A stretch of 64,000 nucleotides of DNA from Nitritalea halalkaliphila LW7 (GTDB lineage: Bacteria > Bacteroidota > Bacteroidia > Cytophagales > Cyclobacteriaceae). Location of the stretch: positions 5,001 through 69,000 of the forward strand of contig NZ_AJYA01000021.1 in assembly GCF_000265075.1 (NCBI RefSeq), written 5' to 3'. The stretch's first letter is position 1; every line of letters starts with the position of its first letter. The position numbers and the translations under genes were made by a program. Positions 1 to 10,269 of the stretch are shown piece by piece. The notes beneath the pieces were generated by a model. The model worked only from the letters and a program-made list of their open reading frames with translations. It ran no database searches and had not been told where the DNA came from.

Positions 1-149
1 CTAATCTGCTTTCAGTAATTATAACGACGAAGAGGGTCTAAGGTTTATAAAATTATCGAAATTTTTTAGTAATTGGTATATTTTGCCTTTTAAAGAGATT
101 CACTTGCACTTTAAAAGCTGATTTTAAGCCGAATAGCAGGGCCTACTAC
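1..149. other. Non-coding stretch at window edge
   Basis: AT-rich sequence between the window edge and the stop codon of the first gene. I see no convincing ORF and no clear terminator hairpin followed by a T-run on either strand. Confidence 0.4.
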
Positions 150-1340
150 CTATTCCTCCGCCGGATTTTCGCCCTCCGCAGGGGAGGAATCAGGATTAGA
201 GTCCTTCTGGTCACCGTCTTTGGTCTTCCCGTTAAGCTGGGCTTTTACCCCATTTTTCGGGCTGCCCGGCGGACTGGACGGTGGACCCCCGGACTGTAGC
301 GCCGCCTCTTGCGTTTTTAAGGCATGTACGTGGATCAATTCGTACATGTGTTGCACAAAGGCCGCGTCCAAGCCCGCTGCCTCGGCCCATTCAGCGCGGC
401 TGGCGAAGACTTGCTTCCACCGTTCCCGCTGAAACAGCGCCACGCCATGCTTCTTCTTGAGCAAGCCCACCTCCTTCGCCAGATTTTGGCGGCGAAGCAG
501 CGCCTCCATCAGCTCTCGGTCGCAGGCATCGATGGCATCCCGCAGTCCCTGCAAGATTTTTTTCGCCTCCCAAGACTCCACCGCTTCGCGCACCGTTCGC
601 AGCCCTTTTAAAAGCGCAAAAAAAGCTTCAGGAGTAAGCTGCTGCACGGCATCGGACCAGGCGGCATCGGGCTGGTGATGAGTTTCCACCATCAAGCCAT
701 CGAAATTCAGGTCCATGGCCATCTGGGCCACCTGCGCCAGCGTATCGCGCCGACCGCAAATATGACTGGGATCACAGAGCATGGGCAGGTCCGGGAAATG
801 CGTTTTTAAACTTATCGGAAGTTGCCACATGGGGCTATTTCGGTAAAAAGTATCGCTGTAGTTCGAGAAGCCGCGGTGGATGAGACGAATATCTTCGATT
901 CCCATCGCTTGCATGCGCTCCACTGCCCCGATCCAGAGTGCGGGATCTGGATTAACGGGATTTTTAATCATCACCGACACCTTTAGTCCGCGCATGGCCT
1001 CGGCTAATTCCTGTACGGTAAAGGGGTTGGTCGTACTCCGAGCACCGATCCAAAACCGGGTAATGTTATGCCGCAGCGCCTCTTCTACATGCAAGGGGCG
1101 CGCTACTTCTGTAGTGAAATCCACCTCCAGCTCATTACCTAGGGCCTCCACCCATGGCAGAGCCTGCTTGCCCAGGCCCTCGAATGAGCCCGGACGTGTG
1201 CGCGGCTTCCAGATGCCCACGCGTATCTCTTTTATGCCACCCGCCACTAGGGGAACCACCGTGGCCCGCAGCTGCTCAGGTGTCTCCACCGAACAGGGGC
1301 CTGCTATTATCACTTTATCTTGCATACTTTCTATAACCAT
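150..1340 (-). CDS. Bifunctional DAHP synthase / chorismate mutase, paralogue 1
   Basis: 396 aa. The N-terminal ~260 residues are a DAHP synthase of the AroF/KdsA-like class: AGPCSVE near residue 14, KPRTRPGSFEG near 45, TTEVA, IGAR, KNPVNPD and CDPSH are all present. Residues ~260-350 form a helical type II chorismate mutase domain. Together these catalyse the first shikimate step (PEP + erythrose-4-P to DAHP) and chorismate to prephenate. The frame is intact. The last ~45 residues are a Pro/Ser/Gly/Asp/Lys-rich, probably disordered tail that the paralogue at 20333-21439 lacks. The gene lies 27 bp downstream of the AddB-like gene and may be co-transcribed with it, away from the attenuated aromatic operon. 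Confidence 0.93.
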   Translation of the reverse strand: MVIESMQDKVIIAGPCSVETPEQLRATVVPLVAGGIKEIRVGIWKPRTRPGSFEGLGKQALPWVEALGNELEVDFTTEVARPLHVEEALRHNITRFWIGARSTTNPFTVQELAEAMRGLKVSVMIKNPVNPDPALWIGAVERMQAMGIEDIRLIHRGFSNYSDTFYRNSPMWQLPISLKTHFPDLPMLCDPSHICGRRDTLAQVAQMAMDLNFDGLMVETHHQPDAAWSDAVQQLTPEAFFALLKGLRTVREAVESWEAKKILQGLRDAIDACDRELMEALLRRQNLAKEVGLLKKKHGVALFQRERWKQVFASRAEWAEAAGLDAAFVQHMYELIHVHALKTQEAALQSGGPPSSPPGSPKNGVKAQLNGKTKDGDQKDSNPDSSPAEGENPAEE

Positions 1341-1367
1341 CCCCTTTTCGCTTAGGTTTAGCTGCCC

Positions 1368-4267
1368 TTAATTTCTTCCACAAAGTGCCTTATAGGGGCA
1401 GTAGCTGCACTTTTTCAGATCTTCCGTCTGACTAAACGCCTGCTCCGGAGCGAAAATTTCTTCCAAAAGCCCTCGCAAGCCCTCCTCGAAAACCTCCGCA
1501 TACTGCCGATAATCGGTCACGGGAAGCCCCGACCCTCGCCCCTGCTCCTTCAGCTGCAGGTAGGGACTAAACTGGGGATTGAAAATGTCTTTTAAATTGA
1601 TCAACCCCGGCTTTAGCGGCCGCTCCTCGGTAGGAAAAGCCTGCCGGTACAAGTACCCATAGAAGAACGTTTGCATCACTGCCTTGTTTCGCTTAGGATC
1701 CGCACGGTCGAACAGACTGGGCACACTGGGGAAGTCCTTTTTATCTGCCCCGGATTTGTAGTCTAAGAGCCGCAGCCCCTCCTCTTCGCGCAGGTCCACC
1801 CGGTCGATCACCCCCTGCAGGGCCACCTCCTCCTGCCGCCCCGCCAGGCTAATCGGCATTTCGGTCTCACAGCGCACTTCTAAGCCCACAAGCTGGAAGG
1901 GGGCCGCCGCACTGTCTCGGTCTAAAACCGCCTGCACATACCTATCCAGCACCTCTCGGACCACTAAAAGCTGCCCGCTGTAGGGAATCTCTCCGGTCTC
2001 AGGCAGGTCATAATGCTTGCGAATGGCCTTTTCTACCGCCGGCCGCACCCAGTTTTTTTTCAAATCCGCGATAGCCTCCGCCGTGATGTGCCAGCTTTTC
2101 TTCCGCTCCCTGTAGCCCAAGTATAGAAACTCCAAGCTAAAATGCGCCAGATTCCCGAACACCCCTGCATCTACCTCCTCCTGCACCTCCTCGGCTCCTT
2201 AAGCTCGGCCACATACTTAAAATAAAAGCGCAGTCGGCAGTCCAGGTAGGTGGAGAAGGCCGTGGCAGAAAACCGTTTGCGGGCCTTCCGGCCCAAAAAG
2301 CCCCGCAGCCGCTCCTGAATCTCCGGGGTTTTTGCTATCCGGATCTCCGGCACCTCCCGTCGCCCTACGGCAAAAACACCAAACGCTCCTCCCCCTCTAA
2401 GGCAGCTCCACCCGCAGCTGCTCCAGGTAACGGCTGCGCTCCATGAGCTTACCGGCGTCTCCTTGCTGCGCATAGATCAGGTGTATTTCCTCAGCTTGGT
2501 GCAACAGACGGTAAAAGGTATAGGCGTAGATGGCATCGTTTTGCTCCTGCACGGGCAGGCGGAAGGCCTTACGTAAGGTATAGGGAATCATCGAGTTCAA
2601 GCCCCCGGAAGGCGGAAAGCTCGCCTCATTCAAATCACATATAATCAAGCGTTTAAAATCCAAATTCCGGCTCTCCAGCACCCCCATAAGTTGCAGCCCC
2701 CCGAGCGGCTCCCCATCAAAGGGCAGCTTCACCTCCCGAAACAGCTGCCGAAACAGCCGAATAAAAAAGCGCAATTCTAAGTTGGGAATCTCCTCCTGGC
2801 GCAGCGTATCGTCCAGGCGCAGCAGCTGCTTGTAACACTGAAAGAGGTAGGCCTGCTGGAAGGTGTCTCCCTGCAGCTCCTCAGCCATAAAGCGCACGAA
2901 ATCCGCGAGATGCTGGGCCAGCTCTCCCGGCTCCACCTGCTGAAAAACACGCTCAAAGCGCGGCCCTCCAGCCTGTAAGCGGCTCAGCGGCAGGTAAACG
3001 CGGTTTTGGGTCAGCATCTCTTTCAGCAGCTGGTCCACAAACTCCGGGGCTGCATCCTTCAGGTATACCGAGCGCAGCAGATCCCGCAGCGGCTGATGGT
3101 AGCAGACCCACTCGCCTCCCTGTTCGCGCATATGCCCCTGAAGCTCCACGCAGGCCTCTAAAAAGGCATAAATCGGCGCATTTTTCACTGGATAGCCCAT
3201 CGTTACATTCACCTTATCGACCTGATCCGGCAGCGCATGCAGCACCGGAAAAAGGAGTTGCTCATCGGGTAGAATGACCACCGTTTCCTGCCACTTTTGC
3301 CCTTCGGGCAAATCCGCCAAAATATCTCCTACCAGCTGTGCCTGCATCGTCTTCAAGCTGCTGGCATAGCAGTGAATGTGCGGGGCCTTGCCACGGATAT
3401 GATCCGGCAGCACCTGCGGGAAGGTTGGCCCGAAAACAGGGTCCTTTCGGTACTGGCGCAAAAATAGCCCCGCCTCCTGCTGCCGATCCTCTAAGTAGTA
3501 AGCGTCGATATCCCAAAAAATCAGCGCCTGATGCTGCGTGATGTAATGCTTGATCAGCCGTTCTTCTGCCGCCGTGAAGGCATTAAAACCCACGAAAACC
3601 AGTTGCTTCTCCGGCTTCGGCAGCTCCTCCAGACGGGTAGCCACCTGCCGGTACAGCGCAGCGCCATCGTGCAGGTGTGCGGCGGCCAGCTGCTCCTTAA
3701 ATGCCGATATAGGGGAGCCAGGTACTGCCAGTACTGGAGGAATCCTTGATTTTCGTTTTGGGCCTGGGCCCTAAAATGTGTCCAAAACTGGCGAATCAGT
3801 TCGATCTGCTCCGCTTCCAGGAAGCTGAAGTCGCTCAGTGCCTCTTTTTCTTCGCGCAGCTCGGTGTACAGCAGCTCGGGATCCACTAGAAACTGGTCGA
3901 TATCCCGAAAGTCCTTCAGCATAAGCTCCCCCCAGTAGTAAAATGCATCGAAGGGCTCAGGCTCGGGATGCACCCGCGTGTAGGCCCGATAGAGCTGAAA
4001 GAGCAGGGTGAGGTTATCCGCCGGCTCGGCCCCAGCGAGTCGGTAGAAAAGCTGTTCGATCGGCAGCACTTCTGGCATCCAGGAGGTGCGTTTTTCCTTT
4101 TCCAGTGCCTGCTCGAGGTACTGCAAGAGGAAAAGTCCGGCACGGCGGTTCGGGACGATCACACAGACGCGCGAGAGGTCGCGAAAACGCTGCGTTAAAT
4201 CTTGGGCGATGGTGGCTAAAAAGGCTTGCATCTGCTTATTGACTTGAGTTTTTTCGTTGATTTCCAC
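1368..4267 (-). CDS. AddB-like PD-(D/E)XK nuclease subunit (frame broken 4 times)
   Basis: About 965 aa when restored. The N-terminus has the AddB/RecC-like inactivated helicase fold (VIVPNRRAGLFLLQYL near residue 37). The C-terminus has a RecB-type nuclease (LLDYKSG) and the cysteines of an iron-sulfur staple: one in TYLDCRLRFYF and three in CSYCPYKALC. With the upstream AddA-like subunit it should resect double-strand breaks for recombination. The frame breaks near 3697, 2401, 2369 and 2193. Each is restored by one inserted base, three of them a C after GCC, which argues for sequencing error. The start at 4267 overlaps the AddA stop by 32 bp; an alternative ATG at 4231 would remove the overlap. 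Family is clear, exact subclass inferred. Confidence 0.85.
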
Positions 4268-7200
4268 CCAGTGCTACGAGCTGCACGGGGTCTACATAGA
4301 CTAAAAAGGCCTGAACGGGCAGGTCTTGGAGTTGTTCCACGAGGGCCTGGTAGGCCAAGACCTGCTCCCGATCTTGGCGCCGCGGTTCGCCCGTCTTAAA
4401 GTCGATCACATGCACGGCATCGGGCAGGAAGACGATGCGATCGGGGCGCCTCTGCCCTTTTTCGGGCACATAGATGCCCTGCTCGCGGAGCACTTTGCGC
4501 CCCGGCGCGTACCAGGAGCGCATCAGCTCCTCCTGAAAGAGGGCTTCGAACTGCTGGGCGATGAGCTGGAATTCGGCTTCCGTTAGCCTCCCGGCAAAGC
4601 GCGCGCGCTGGAGTAGGTGCTGGAGTTCCTGCTGGTCTTGGGCCGTTTCGAGCAACTCATGTACGAGCATGCCGAACTGCCTGCGGGCCTTTGGCGCAAG
4701 CCCTCCTCGGAAAAGTCCAAGGCCTGTGCACGCAGCGCCAGTCGGGAGCTCCAGGGCTGAAAGCGGGCAAAGCTCGGGGTGGCGGGGGCGCTGGCGGGGA
4801 CGGTGGAGGTAGGGAGCTGCGGAGGAAGCTGGCCCAGGCGAAAATGATCCTCATCACGCTGCACGTCAAGAGCTTCCAGTCTGTGCTGCAGTACCTGAGT
4901 CCCTTTCCATAGCCAGTCGCTGACCGACTTCAGGCTTTCTCCGGCCTTTTCCCGCTTACCCCGCAGCTGGGAGCAGGACCAGAAGACCTCCTCCGCACGG
5001 GTGAGGGCCACATAGAGCATGTTCAGCGCATCGAGGTACTGCCAGAGCTGCTCGGCTTCAAGTAGGGGGCGGAAAGGGGTGTCCCGTAGGTCTTTTACGA
5101 GGCGAATGGGCACGATGGGGGCTGGCTGCTCTGCATAGGCGGGTGCCCAGACCAAGGTATTTTTCAGGTCGATGGCCGGCCAGTCCAGGAAAGGCATCAG
5201 CACCACCTTAAATTGTAGGCCCTTTGACTTATGGATGGTTAAAATCCGCATGGCATCGTGGCTATCCGGCACCTTCACCGTGCGGCGGTTTTGTTCTACG
5301 GCCCACCAGGCCAAAAATCCGGCGAGGTCTGCACGCTTTCGGCTGCTGTATTGGAAGACCTCTTCCTTAAAGGCGGCGACATAGGCCTGCTCCTCCTGCC
5401 CTGCTTCCATCAGCCCGAAGAGCGCGATAAGGGTTTCCACGGCGTCCAGTAGGGGAAGCTGGCGCAAATTCTCCGCTTGCGCTTGGAAGGCTTCCTCCAG
5501 GGCTTTCAGCGTGCCCCCTTCCTCGGCGTCTGCATAAAGGGCATGCGTGAGGGCTTCTCCCCTTAACACATGTAGGTAATGCCAAAGGCTGCGGCTGGCT
5601 ACTTGATCGGTAGGATCGAAGAGTACCTGCAGGCTGCCACGAGGGCACGAACGGATAGGGCTGCTTGTAAAAACATGGATTCATCCGAGAGCACATCGAA
5701 GCGCAGGTGCTCCTGCTCTCGGTAGCGGCGGCCCAGGGTCAAACAAAACTCTGCGATGCGGAAGCCTTGCTGCTTGGTGCGGGTAAGGAAGGCGATATCA
5801 CGCAGCGCATATCCCGCCTCCTGCAGGGCGATGAGCTTGGCTTCCAGCAGGCGAAATGCCTCTGGAGTTTCCGCTTCTTCGGAGGCGCCAGCGCCTGTGG
5901 AGTTGGGGTCCTCCTCCTCTTCCCCCGGGAAGGAGAAGTGGCAGGTAACCTCCCCCTGAAAGGCCTCGGGGGGCACGCGGCGGCCTTGGCCCTGGGCCAC
6001 ATCTGCATAGGCGAGCTGAATGCGTGCGGCGGCTGGCGCCTCAAAATGGTTTTGGCGCAGGCCCTCTTCCCCCAGCGCTTCCGCCAGATAGGTAAACAGG
6101 GCATTATTAAACTGAATGATGTGGGGCAGGCTGCGGTAGTTTTCCTGTAGCTGCCGGCTTTCTATCCCCAAATGTCCGAGCTCTCCCTCCACCTGCTCGA
6201 GGAGCAGGCCCAGATCGCCTCCACGCCAGCGGTAGATGGACTGCTTCACGTCGCCTACGAGTAAGTTAGACTGTCCCTGCGCCAAGCTATTTTCCAGCAG
6301 TGGACGAAAGCTTTTCCACTGAAAGCCAGAGGTATCCTGAAACTCATCGATAAGAAAATGCTGGTAATGATTGCCCACCTTTTCATAAATAAAGGGGGCC
6401 TCATGCAGCTGTGTGATACCGGCTAGGAAGGCATTGGCATCCGAGATGAGCAGCACATTTTCTTCCTCTTTCACCTGCTGCAGCTGGCGGAGGAGCTCCT
6501 GAAAAAGCCCGAAGACATAGAGGTGCCGGTACAGGGCCTGCACGTGGTTCCAGCGCTGGTGGTTATCTTGCCATTCGAGGAGATAGTTCAGCAGCCCTGC
6601 TTGGACGGCCTGTTCGATTTCGGCTTTCTTTTTCGAGGTTTTGGGGTAGAGATCGCTTGTGTTTTGAAATTTACTGAGCTGGGTTTCCGTAAAGGGCCTG
6701 AATGGCTCGCTGCTGGTTACTTCGCTGGTAAAGCGAACCATAAAGCTCCTAGATCCTCCAGTGAAGTCGCTGGCTTGCAGATCAAAACGTGCGAGGAGTT
6801 GCTGCACCTCCTGCCGCATGCTGTAGGCGCGCTTCAGCAGTCCGTTTCGTTCCGCCAGCACCTGTGTTTTAAAGCTTTCCATCCCCTTCGGCTGGCCGAG
6901 AAACTGGAGAACGGCGGGAGCCACGCGCTGAAACTGCTCACTGAAGAGCTCGAAACTTAAGTTGAGGGTATCTTCACGCGTATTCCAGGTGCGTCCGTCT
7001 TGGATTTTCGCAGTAGCATGTTCTACCAGCCAGCTGAGGAGCTGTGGATCTTCGGTGACGCGGAGCATCAGCCTGTCCACGGCGGCTTCGAGCAGGCGAC
7101 GCTGGTCGAGTTCCACCTCATAGCGGGCGTTCAGGTCCATTTCACGGGCGAAGGCTCGGACGACTTTTTGGAAAAAGGCATCGATGGTGCTGACGGAGAA

Positions 7201-7521
7201 GCTGGCATAATCGTGCAGGATTGCGCGGAGCACCTCGCGCGCTCGGCGCTGTAGGGCTGCGGGCTGCAGTTGGGTCGCTTGCAGCAGGGCATCGTCGAGG
7301 TTTTCTCCCGGGCGCAAACCCTGGCGGTCGATTCTGCGCAAGGTGCTGAGGATGCGCTCCTTCATTTCTTGGGTGGCCTTATTCGTGAAGGTGACGGCCA
7401 GTATATGTCGAAAGGCCTGTGGATGCTGGAGGGCCAACTTCAGGTATTCGCGTGTCAGTGTATAGGTTTTTCCGGATCCGGCGGAAGACTTATAGAGAAT
7501 CAAACGGGGGGCTACTGTCAT
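4236..7521 (-). CDS. AddA-like UvrD-family helicase-nuclease (frame broken twice)
   Basis: About 1,095 aa restored. Walker A is SSAGSGKTYT at residues ~11-20, followed by further superfamily 1 helicase motifs (FTNKATQEMKERI, FLIDEFQDTS, VGDVKQSIYRWRGG, QLQENYRS, LTIHKSKGLQF, YVALTRAEE). A C-terminal RecB-type nuclease has VIDFKTG and QVLAYQALVEQL. It is the motor/nuclease partner of the AddB-like gene. The frame breaks near 5632 (GCC needs another C, giving AALQVLFDPTDQ) and near 4688. Both are single missing bases. Its start lies about 290 bp from the divergent gene at 7813, so the promoter of this unit should be in 7522-7700. Confidence 0.88.
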
Positions 7522-7812
7522 GAACGTGTAGGGCTAAAAAAAGGCTTTCTGCGCTCTAAGATACGAAACGGCAGGGAGAAGCGCACGTCCCTTCCCTTAG
7601 AGTTTAGGGAAAAAGAAGGGTAGGTAAGGGGGTATGATGCGCTGCTGTCACCCCATTCTGCTTAGGTAAAATTTTCTGCTTAGCCAAAATTCAACATAAA
7701 ATTATAGGTTTTAGCGCATTAATTACAGATATTTGATAGGCTATAACTCAACATATTCGTTATATGATTTTTCTCGTACAATAATCCTTTCATTTTAATA
7801 AAACCAGCACAC

Positions 7813-8361
7813 ATGTTTCGATTTTCAAAATTTCTTTTACCCCTTCTTCTATTTATTTTAGGCTCACAGGCTGTAGTAGCTCAGGTTTATCTTGGGGGCA
7901 CCTACGTAAATAGTGAGTTCGGCCCTTCAGGTCTACAAGTGCATAACGGGTTTGGGGCGCTAGTTCAGCGCCAGTTTTACCTTCAGGAGAGTAGATTTTC
8001 TTTGACGCCTACGCTTCAAGGCAATCTACTCAACAGCAGACAAGACAGGGAGCTCGCCGAACTTCATATGACAATTTCTTTGGCTACGCACATCAATTAC
8101 GATATAGTTGCCACGCCACGTTTTCGACTGACCCCTTTCGTTGGACCCGCTTTCGTGTATGCTAGTGGACTGCGCGCCCAGGATTTGTTTTTTAACGAAA
8201 CGGCCATAAACTTCACGCGAATCGCGCTGGAAACAGGATTTTCTTTTACTTATGTACATTCCGATAGATTTAGTATCAAATGCTATCCGCTGACCTACAT
8301 GTGGGGGAATAGTGAGTTTAGGCAGGGCAATGTTGCTACCTTTATCTTCCAGCTGCCCTAG
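7813..8361 (+). CDS. Small exported outer-membrane-barrel-like protein 1
   Basis: 182 aa. A signal peptide is evident: hydrophobic residues ~8-22 ending at VVAQ. The rest alternates polar and hydrophobic residues in short segments and ends near a terminal aromatic-rich strand (ATFIFQLP), as in small beta-barrel outer membrane proteins. No named family recognised. It is the first of four consecutive genes of similar size and design in an AT-rich patch, the second of which is split by an insertion sequence. Barrel fold is inferred from the pattern only. Confidence 0.6.
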   Translation: MFRFSKFLLPLLLFILGSQAVVAQVYLGGTYVNSEFGPSGLQVHNGFGALVQRQFYLQESRFSLTPTLQGNLLNSRQDRELAELHMTISLATHINYDIVATPRFRLTPFVGPAFVYASGLRAQDLFFNETAINFTRIALETGFSFTYVHSDRFSIKCYPLTYMWGNSEFRQGNVATFIFQLP

Positions 8362-8696
8362 CGCAGGGGAGGAAAAGGGCTAAGGCATAATGCTATTCAG
8401 CAACCGTTCAAATTTTAACAAAAAATTAACGACCAAAGTTAGGAAAAAAAAATATTGAATAATTTTAAGATAAATATTCAATATATGGTATGTAAAAAAC
8501 AATTTAGCAGTTTATCAATTATGAAGAATCAGAAATTACTTCATAACCGAACTACGATGATGTTAAAAATATATCTGATAGGTGTATTATTCATATATTC
8601 CTGTCAACTTGTAGGACAGGATCTCAAGCGCCACGAAATTGCGGCAGGATACACAGGGGTAGTAGCTGAAAGACTATCGGGAGAAAATTTTACTGG

Positions 8697-8700
8697 CCAT
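8697..8700. repeat. Target-site duplication CCAT, left copy
   Basis: CCAT at 8697-8700 directly abuts the TG end of the IS. The second copy is at 10266-10269, directly after the other end. An exact 4 bp duplication fits IS3-family transposition, which generates 3-5 bp duplications. Confidence 0.85.
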
Positions 8701-8776
8701 TGGTCTAGCCCCCTATTATTCGGACTTTATTATTTTTGATATTGCTTAATCGCTTCATTTTATACGATATTTACCA

Positions 8777-9856
8777 TCAGCAGGAAACGACCGAAGGTGA
8801 CCTTTGCACCGAAGTCGTATGATTAGAAGTGTTGGGTCCATCGGTTTGATTGGGCCCACTCACTTCTTCATAGGGCAAATTTTCACCCCCATCGAGGGGG
8901 GTCAAATTTGTGCAGGAAACTTCCCTCAGGCTCCCATTACCCGATATACTTTGGTAGGGTATCCTAAGCTTAAATTTAACCTTATTTTTCTCTTTTTTTA
9001 TCATTTCGATCTTTCCTTTGCCCCAAAGCTCCCAAAATTTCATGGGCCAAAGGTAAGCGATGGAGGCATGTATCCGGCTGTTGTTGTATGTTTCGTAGAA
9101 GGTGTAAAGCCTATCCTCTAACTCATCTAACGACCAGAACACCTGTTGTTTCAATGCACGGTCTAAGATGCTGTGAAAGCTTTCTACGTGGCCATTTTCC
9201 TGAGGCGTATAAGGGTGAGTAAATACCTGGTTAATGTGGTTTTCTCGGAAAAACTCTTGTATCAAACCCGCCCCGAACTGGGGACCATTATCGTTTCTCA
9301 ATTCTACATGAATACCTCTACTCAGTAGGTCGGCAGGTTGAAGGTGCTCAGCTATTATCTGCTCCCATGCCTGTTTAATCTGAGTCTTTTTCATGTGGTA
9401 ACCCAGCTGCCAATGCAATACTGCACGAGTAAAAGTATCCATAACGGTAAGGATATAGGCATGTCGCCTATCCTTTGTAATCCATACCTGTTTGATGTCC
9501 ATTTCCAGTACTTCTAGCGGTTCCTTGGGTATAACTGTTCTGAAACGCACGTACTTCCGCTCCAAGCGCTTATGCTTAGGTTTGAGTAACTGTGCAGCTT
9601 CCATAAGCCGATAGACTTTCTTATGGTTGATCACGTAACCAAGGATGAGCAGTTTAAATGTCATTTTACGATACCCATAGTCAGTATCGGGGTCGCTTTG
9701 TATTTCTTTAATCGCTTCCACGACCTTTTCATTGGAACACTCCTGGTCTCCCGTATCTGTACGCATCATCACTGCACTAGTTTTTCGGCGACCGCGTTTG
9801 CCCATTTTAGGCTTGTAATAGTATTGATGACGGGTGATGCTCAGCAGCTTCAGCAC
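8777..9856 (-). CDS. IS3-family transposase OrfB (DDE integrase)
   Basis: 359 aa from the first ATG. The HTH_21-like region (DTDYGYRKMTFKL near residue 58) precedes an rve integrase core. The catalytic triad is visible: first Asp in LEMDIKQVW, second in RNDNGPQF, Glu in QENGHVESFHS. The C-terminal tail ending in SVQRSPSVV is, from memory, usual for Bacteroidota members of this group. It is normally made as an OrfAB fusion through -1 frameshifting from the upstream orfA. Translating the -1 frame from 9925 gives an uninterrupted join into this ORF, passing through GERKELAAVYIGQGLK before the ATG at 9856. Confidence 0.95.
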   Translation of the reverse strand: MLKLLSITRHQYYYKPKMGKRGRRKTSAVMMRTDTGDQECSNEKVVEAIKEIQSDPDTDYGYRKMTFKLLILGYVINHKKVYRLMEAAQLLKPKHKRLERKYVRFRTVIPKEPLEVLEMDIKQVWITKDRRHAYILTVMDTFTRAVLHWQLGYHMKKTQIKQAWEQIIAEHLQPADLLSRGIHVELRNDNGPQFGAGLIQEFFRENHINQVFTHPYTPQENGHVESFHSILDRALKQQVFWSLDELEDRLYTFYETYNNSRIHASIAYLWPMKFWELWGKGKIEMIKKEKNKVKFKLRIPYQSISGNGSLREVSCTNLTPLDGGENLPYEEVSGPNQTDGPNTSNHTTSVQRSPSVVSC

Positions 9857-9894
9857 CCTATCCCTTTTAAGTCCCTGACCGATATAAACCGCCG

Positions 9895-10206
9895 CTAGTT
9901 CTTTCCGTTCGCCCAGGGATACTTCTTTTTTAGCAAATCATCCTTGAGGTGAGATTCAATCTCCTTTTCGGCCAACAGCTTCTTGAGCAGCTCGTTCTCC
10001 TTCTCAAGCCTCTTGATCTCTTTGAGATGCGCGGGTGTCATGCCATGCCGGAAACCCTTTTCTCCCATGGTCTCATATTTCTTTTTCCAGCTGTAATAGG
10101 TAGCAGGATAGACACCGTACTTATCCAAAGTAGCCTGAACTCCGTTCGATTTGGCCTCTTCAAGTACCTTCAGCTTCTCTTCTTTAGAAAATGTCCTCTT
10201 TTTCAT
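9895..10206 (-). CDS. IS3-family transposase OrfA (HTH / leucine zipper)
   Basis: 103 aa. The N-terminal helix-turn-helix (KRTFSKEEKLKVLEEAKSNG ... TYYSWKKKYE) is followed by a heptad-rich coiled-coil (IKRLEKENELLKKLLAEKEI), the standard DNA-binding and multimerisation architecture of IS3 OrfA. It starts ~60 bp inside the left end of the element. The slippery sequence AAAAAAG lies 12 codons before its stop, so a share of ribosomes should shift by -1 into orfB. Confidence 0.93.
   Translation of the reverse strand: MKKRTFSKEEKLKVLEEAKSNGVQATLDKYGVYPATYYSWKKKYETMGEKGFRHGMTPAHLKEIKRLEKENELLKKLLAEKEIESHLKDDLLKKKYPWANGKN
9925..9931 (-). other. Programmed -1 ribosomal frameshift site (A6G)
   Basis: On the minus strand the sequence reads CTA AAA AAG AAG in the orfA frame. 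Slipping back one base gives CTA AAA AAA GAA GTA..., which remains open and joins orfB. A6G is the canonical slippery heptamer of IS3-family elements. This is therefore a functional frameshift, unlike the many single-base breaks elsewhere in the window. Confidence 0.8.
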
Positions 10207-10265
10207 AAACGTAAATTTACAGAATTTTAACTAATTTACGTCCGATTAATTAGGGGGCCAATACA

Positions 10266-10269
10266 CCAT
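10266..10269. repeat. Target-site duplication CCAT, right copy
   Basis: Second copy of CCAT, in the same codon phase of the interrupted gene as the copy at 8697-8700. Excising the IS with one copy restores the reading frame exactly. Confidence 0.85.

Larger units (their letters stand above)
8701..10265 (-). mobile_element. IS3-family (IS150-group-like) insertion sequence, complete
   Basis: 1,565 bp bounded by imperfect inverted repeats that both begin with TG: TGGTCTAGCCCCCT at 8701 and TGTATTGGCCCCCT reading inward from 10265. Similarity continues through TCGGAC with one gap. It carries orfA and orfB on the minus strand with an A6G slippage site between them. The flanking CCAT is duplicated. 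Ends, gene order and the intact DDE residues indicate a complete, recently inserted and probably active element, oriented against its target gene. Confidence 0.92.

Noticed and set aside
880-1371. Long plus-strand open frame opposite the DAHP synthase gene
   Set aside because: It is the antisense shadow of a well-supported gene in GC-rich sequence, with no homology signal or signal peptide.
5707-6150. Plus-strand open frame opposite the AddA-like gene
   Set aside because: Antisense shadow; the minus-strand frame carries all helicase motifs.
1368-7521. Several separate small nuclease/helicase genes in a possible defence island
   Set aside because: The fragments are consecutive pieces of one AddB-like and one AddA-like gene separated by single-base indels; no other defence genes are nearby.
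8455-8739. Plus-strand frame from 8455 to 8739 as a stand-alone small gene
   Set aside because: Its end lies in the IS terminal sequence and its start lies upstream of the real signal peptide; it is the 5' piece of the interrupted gene.
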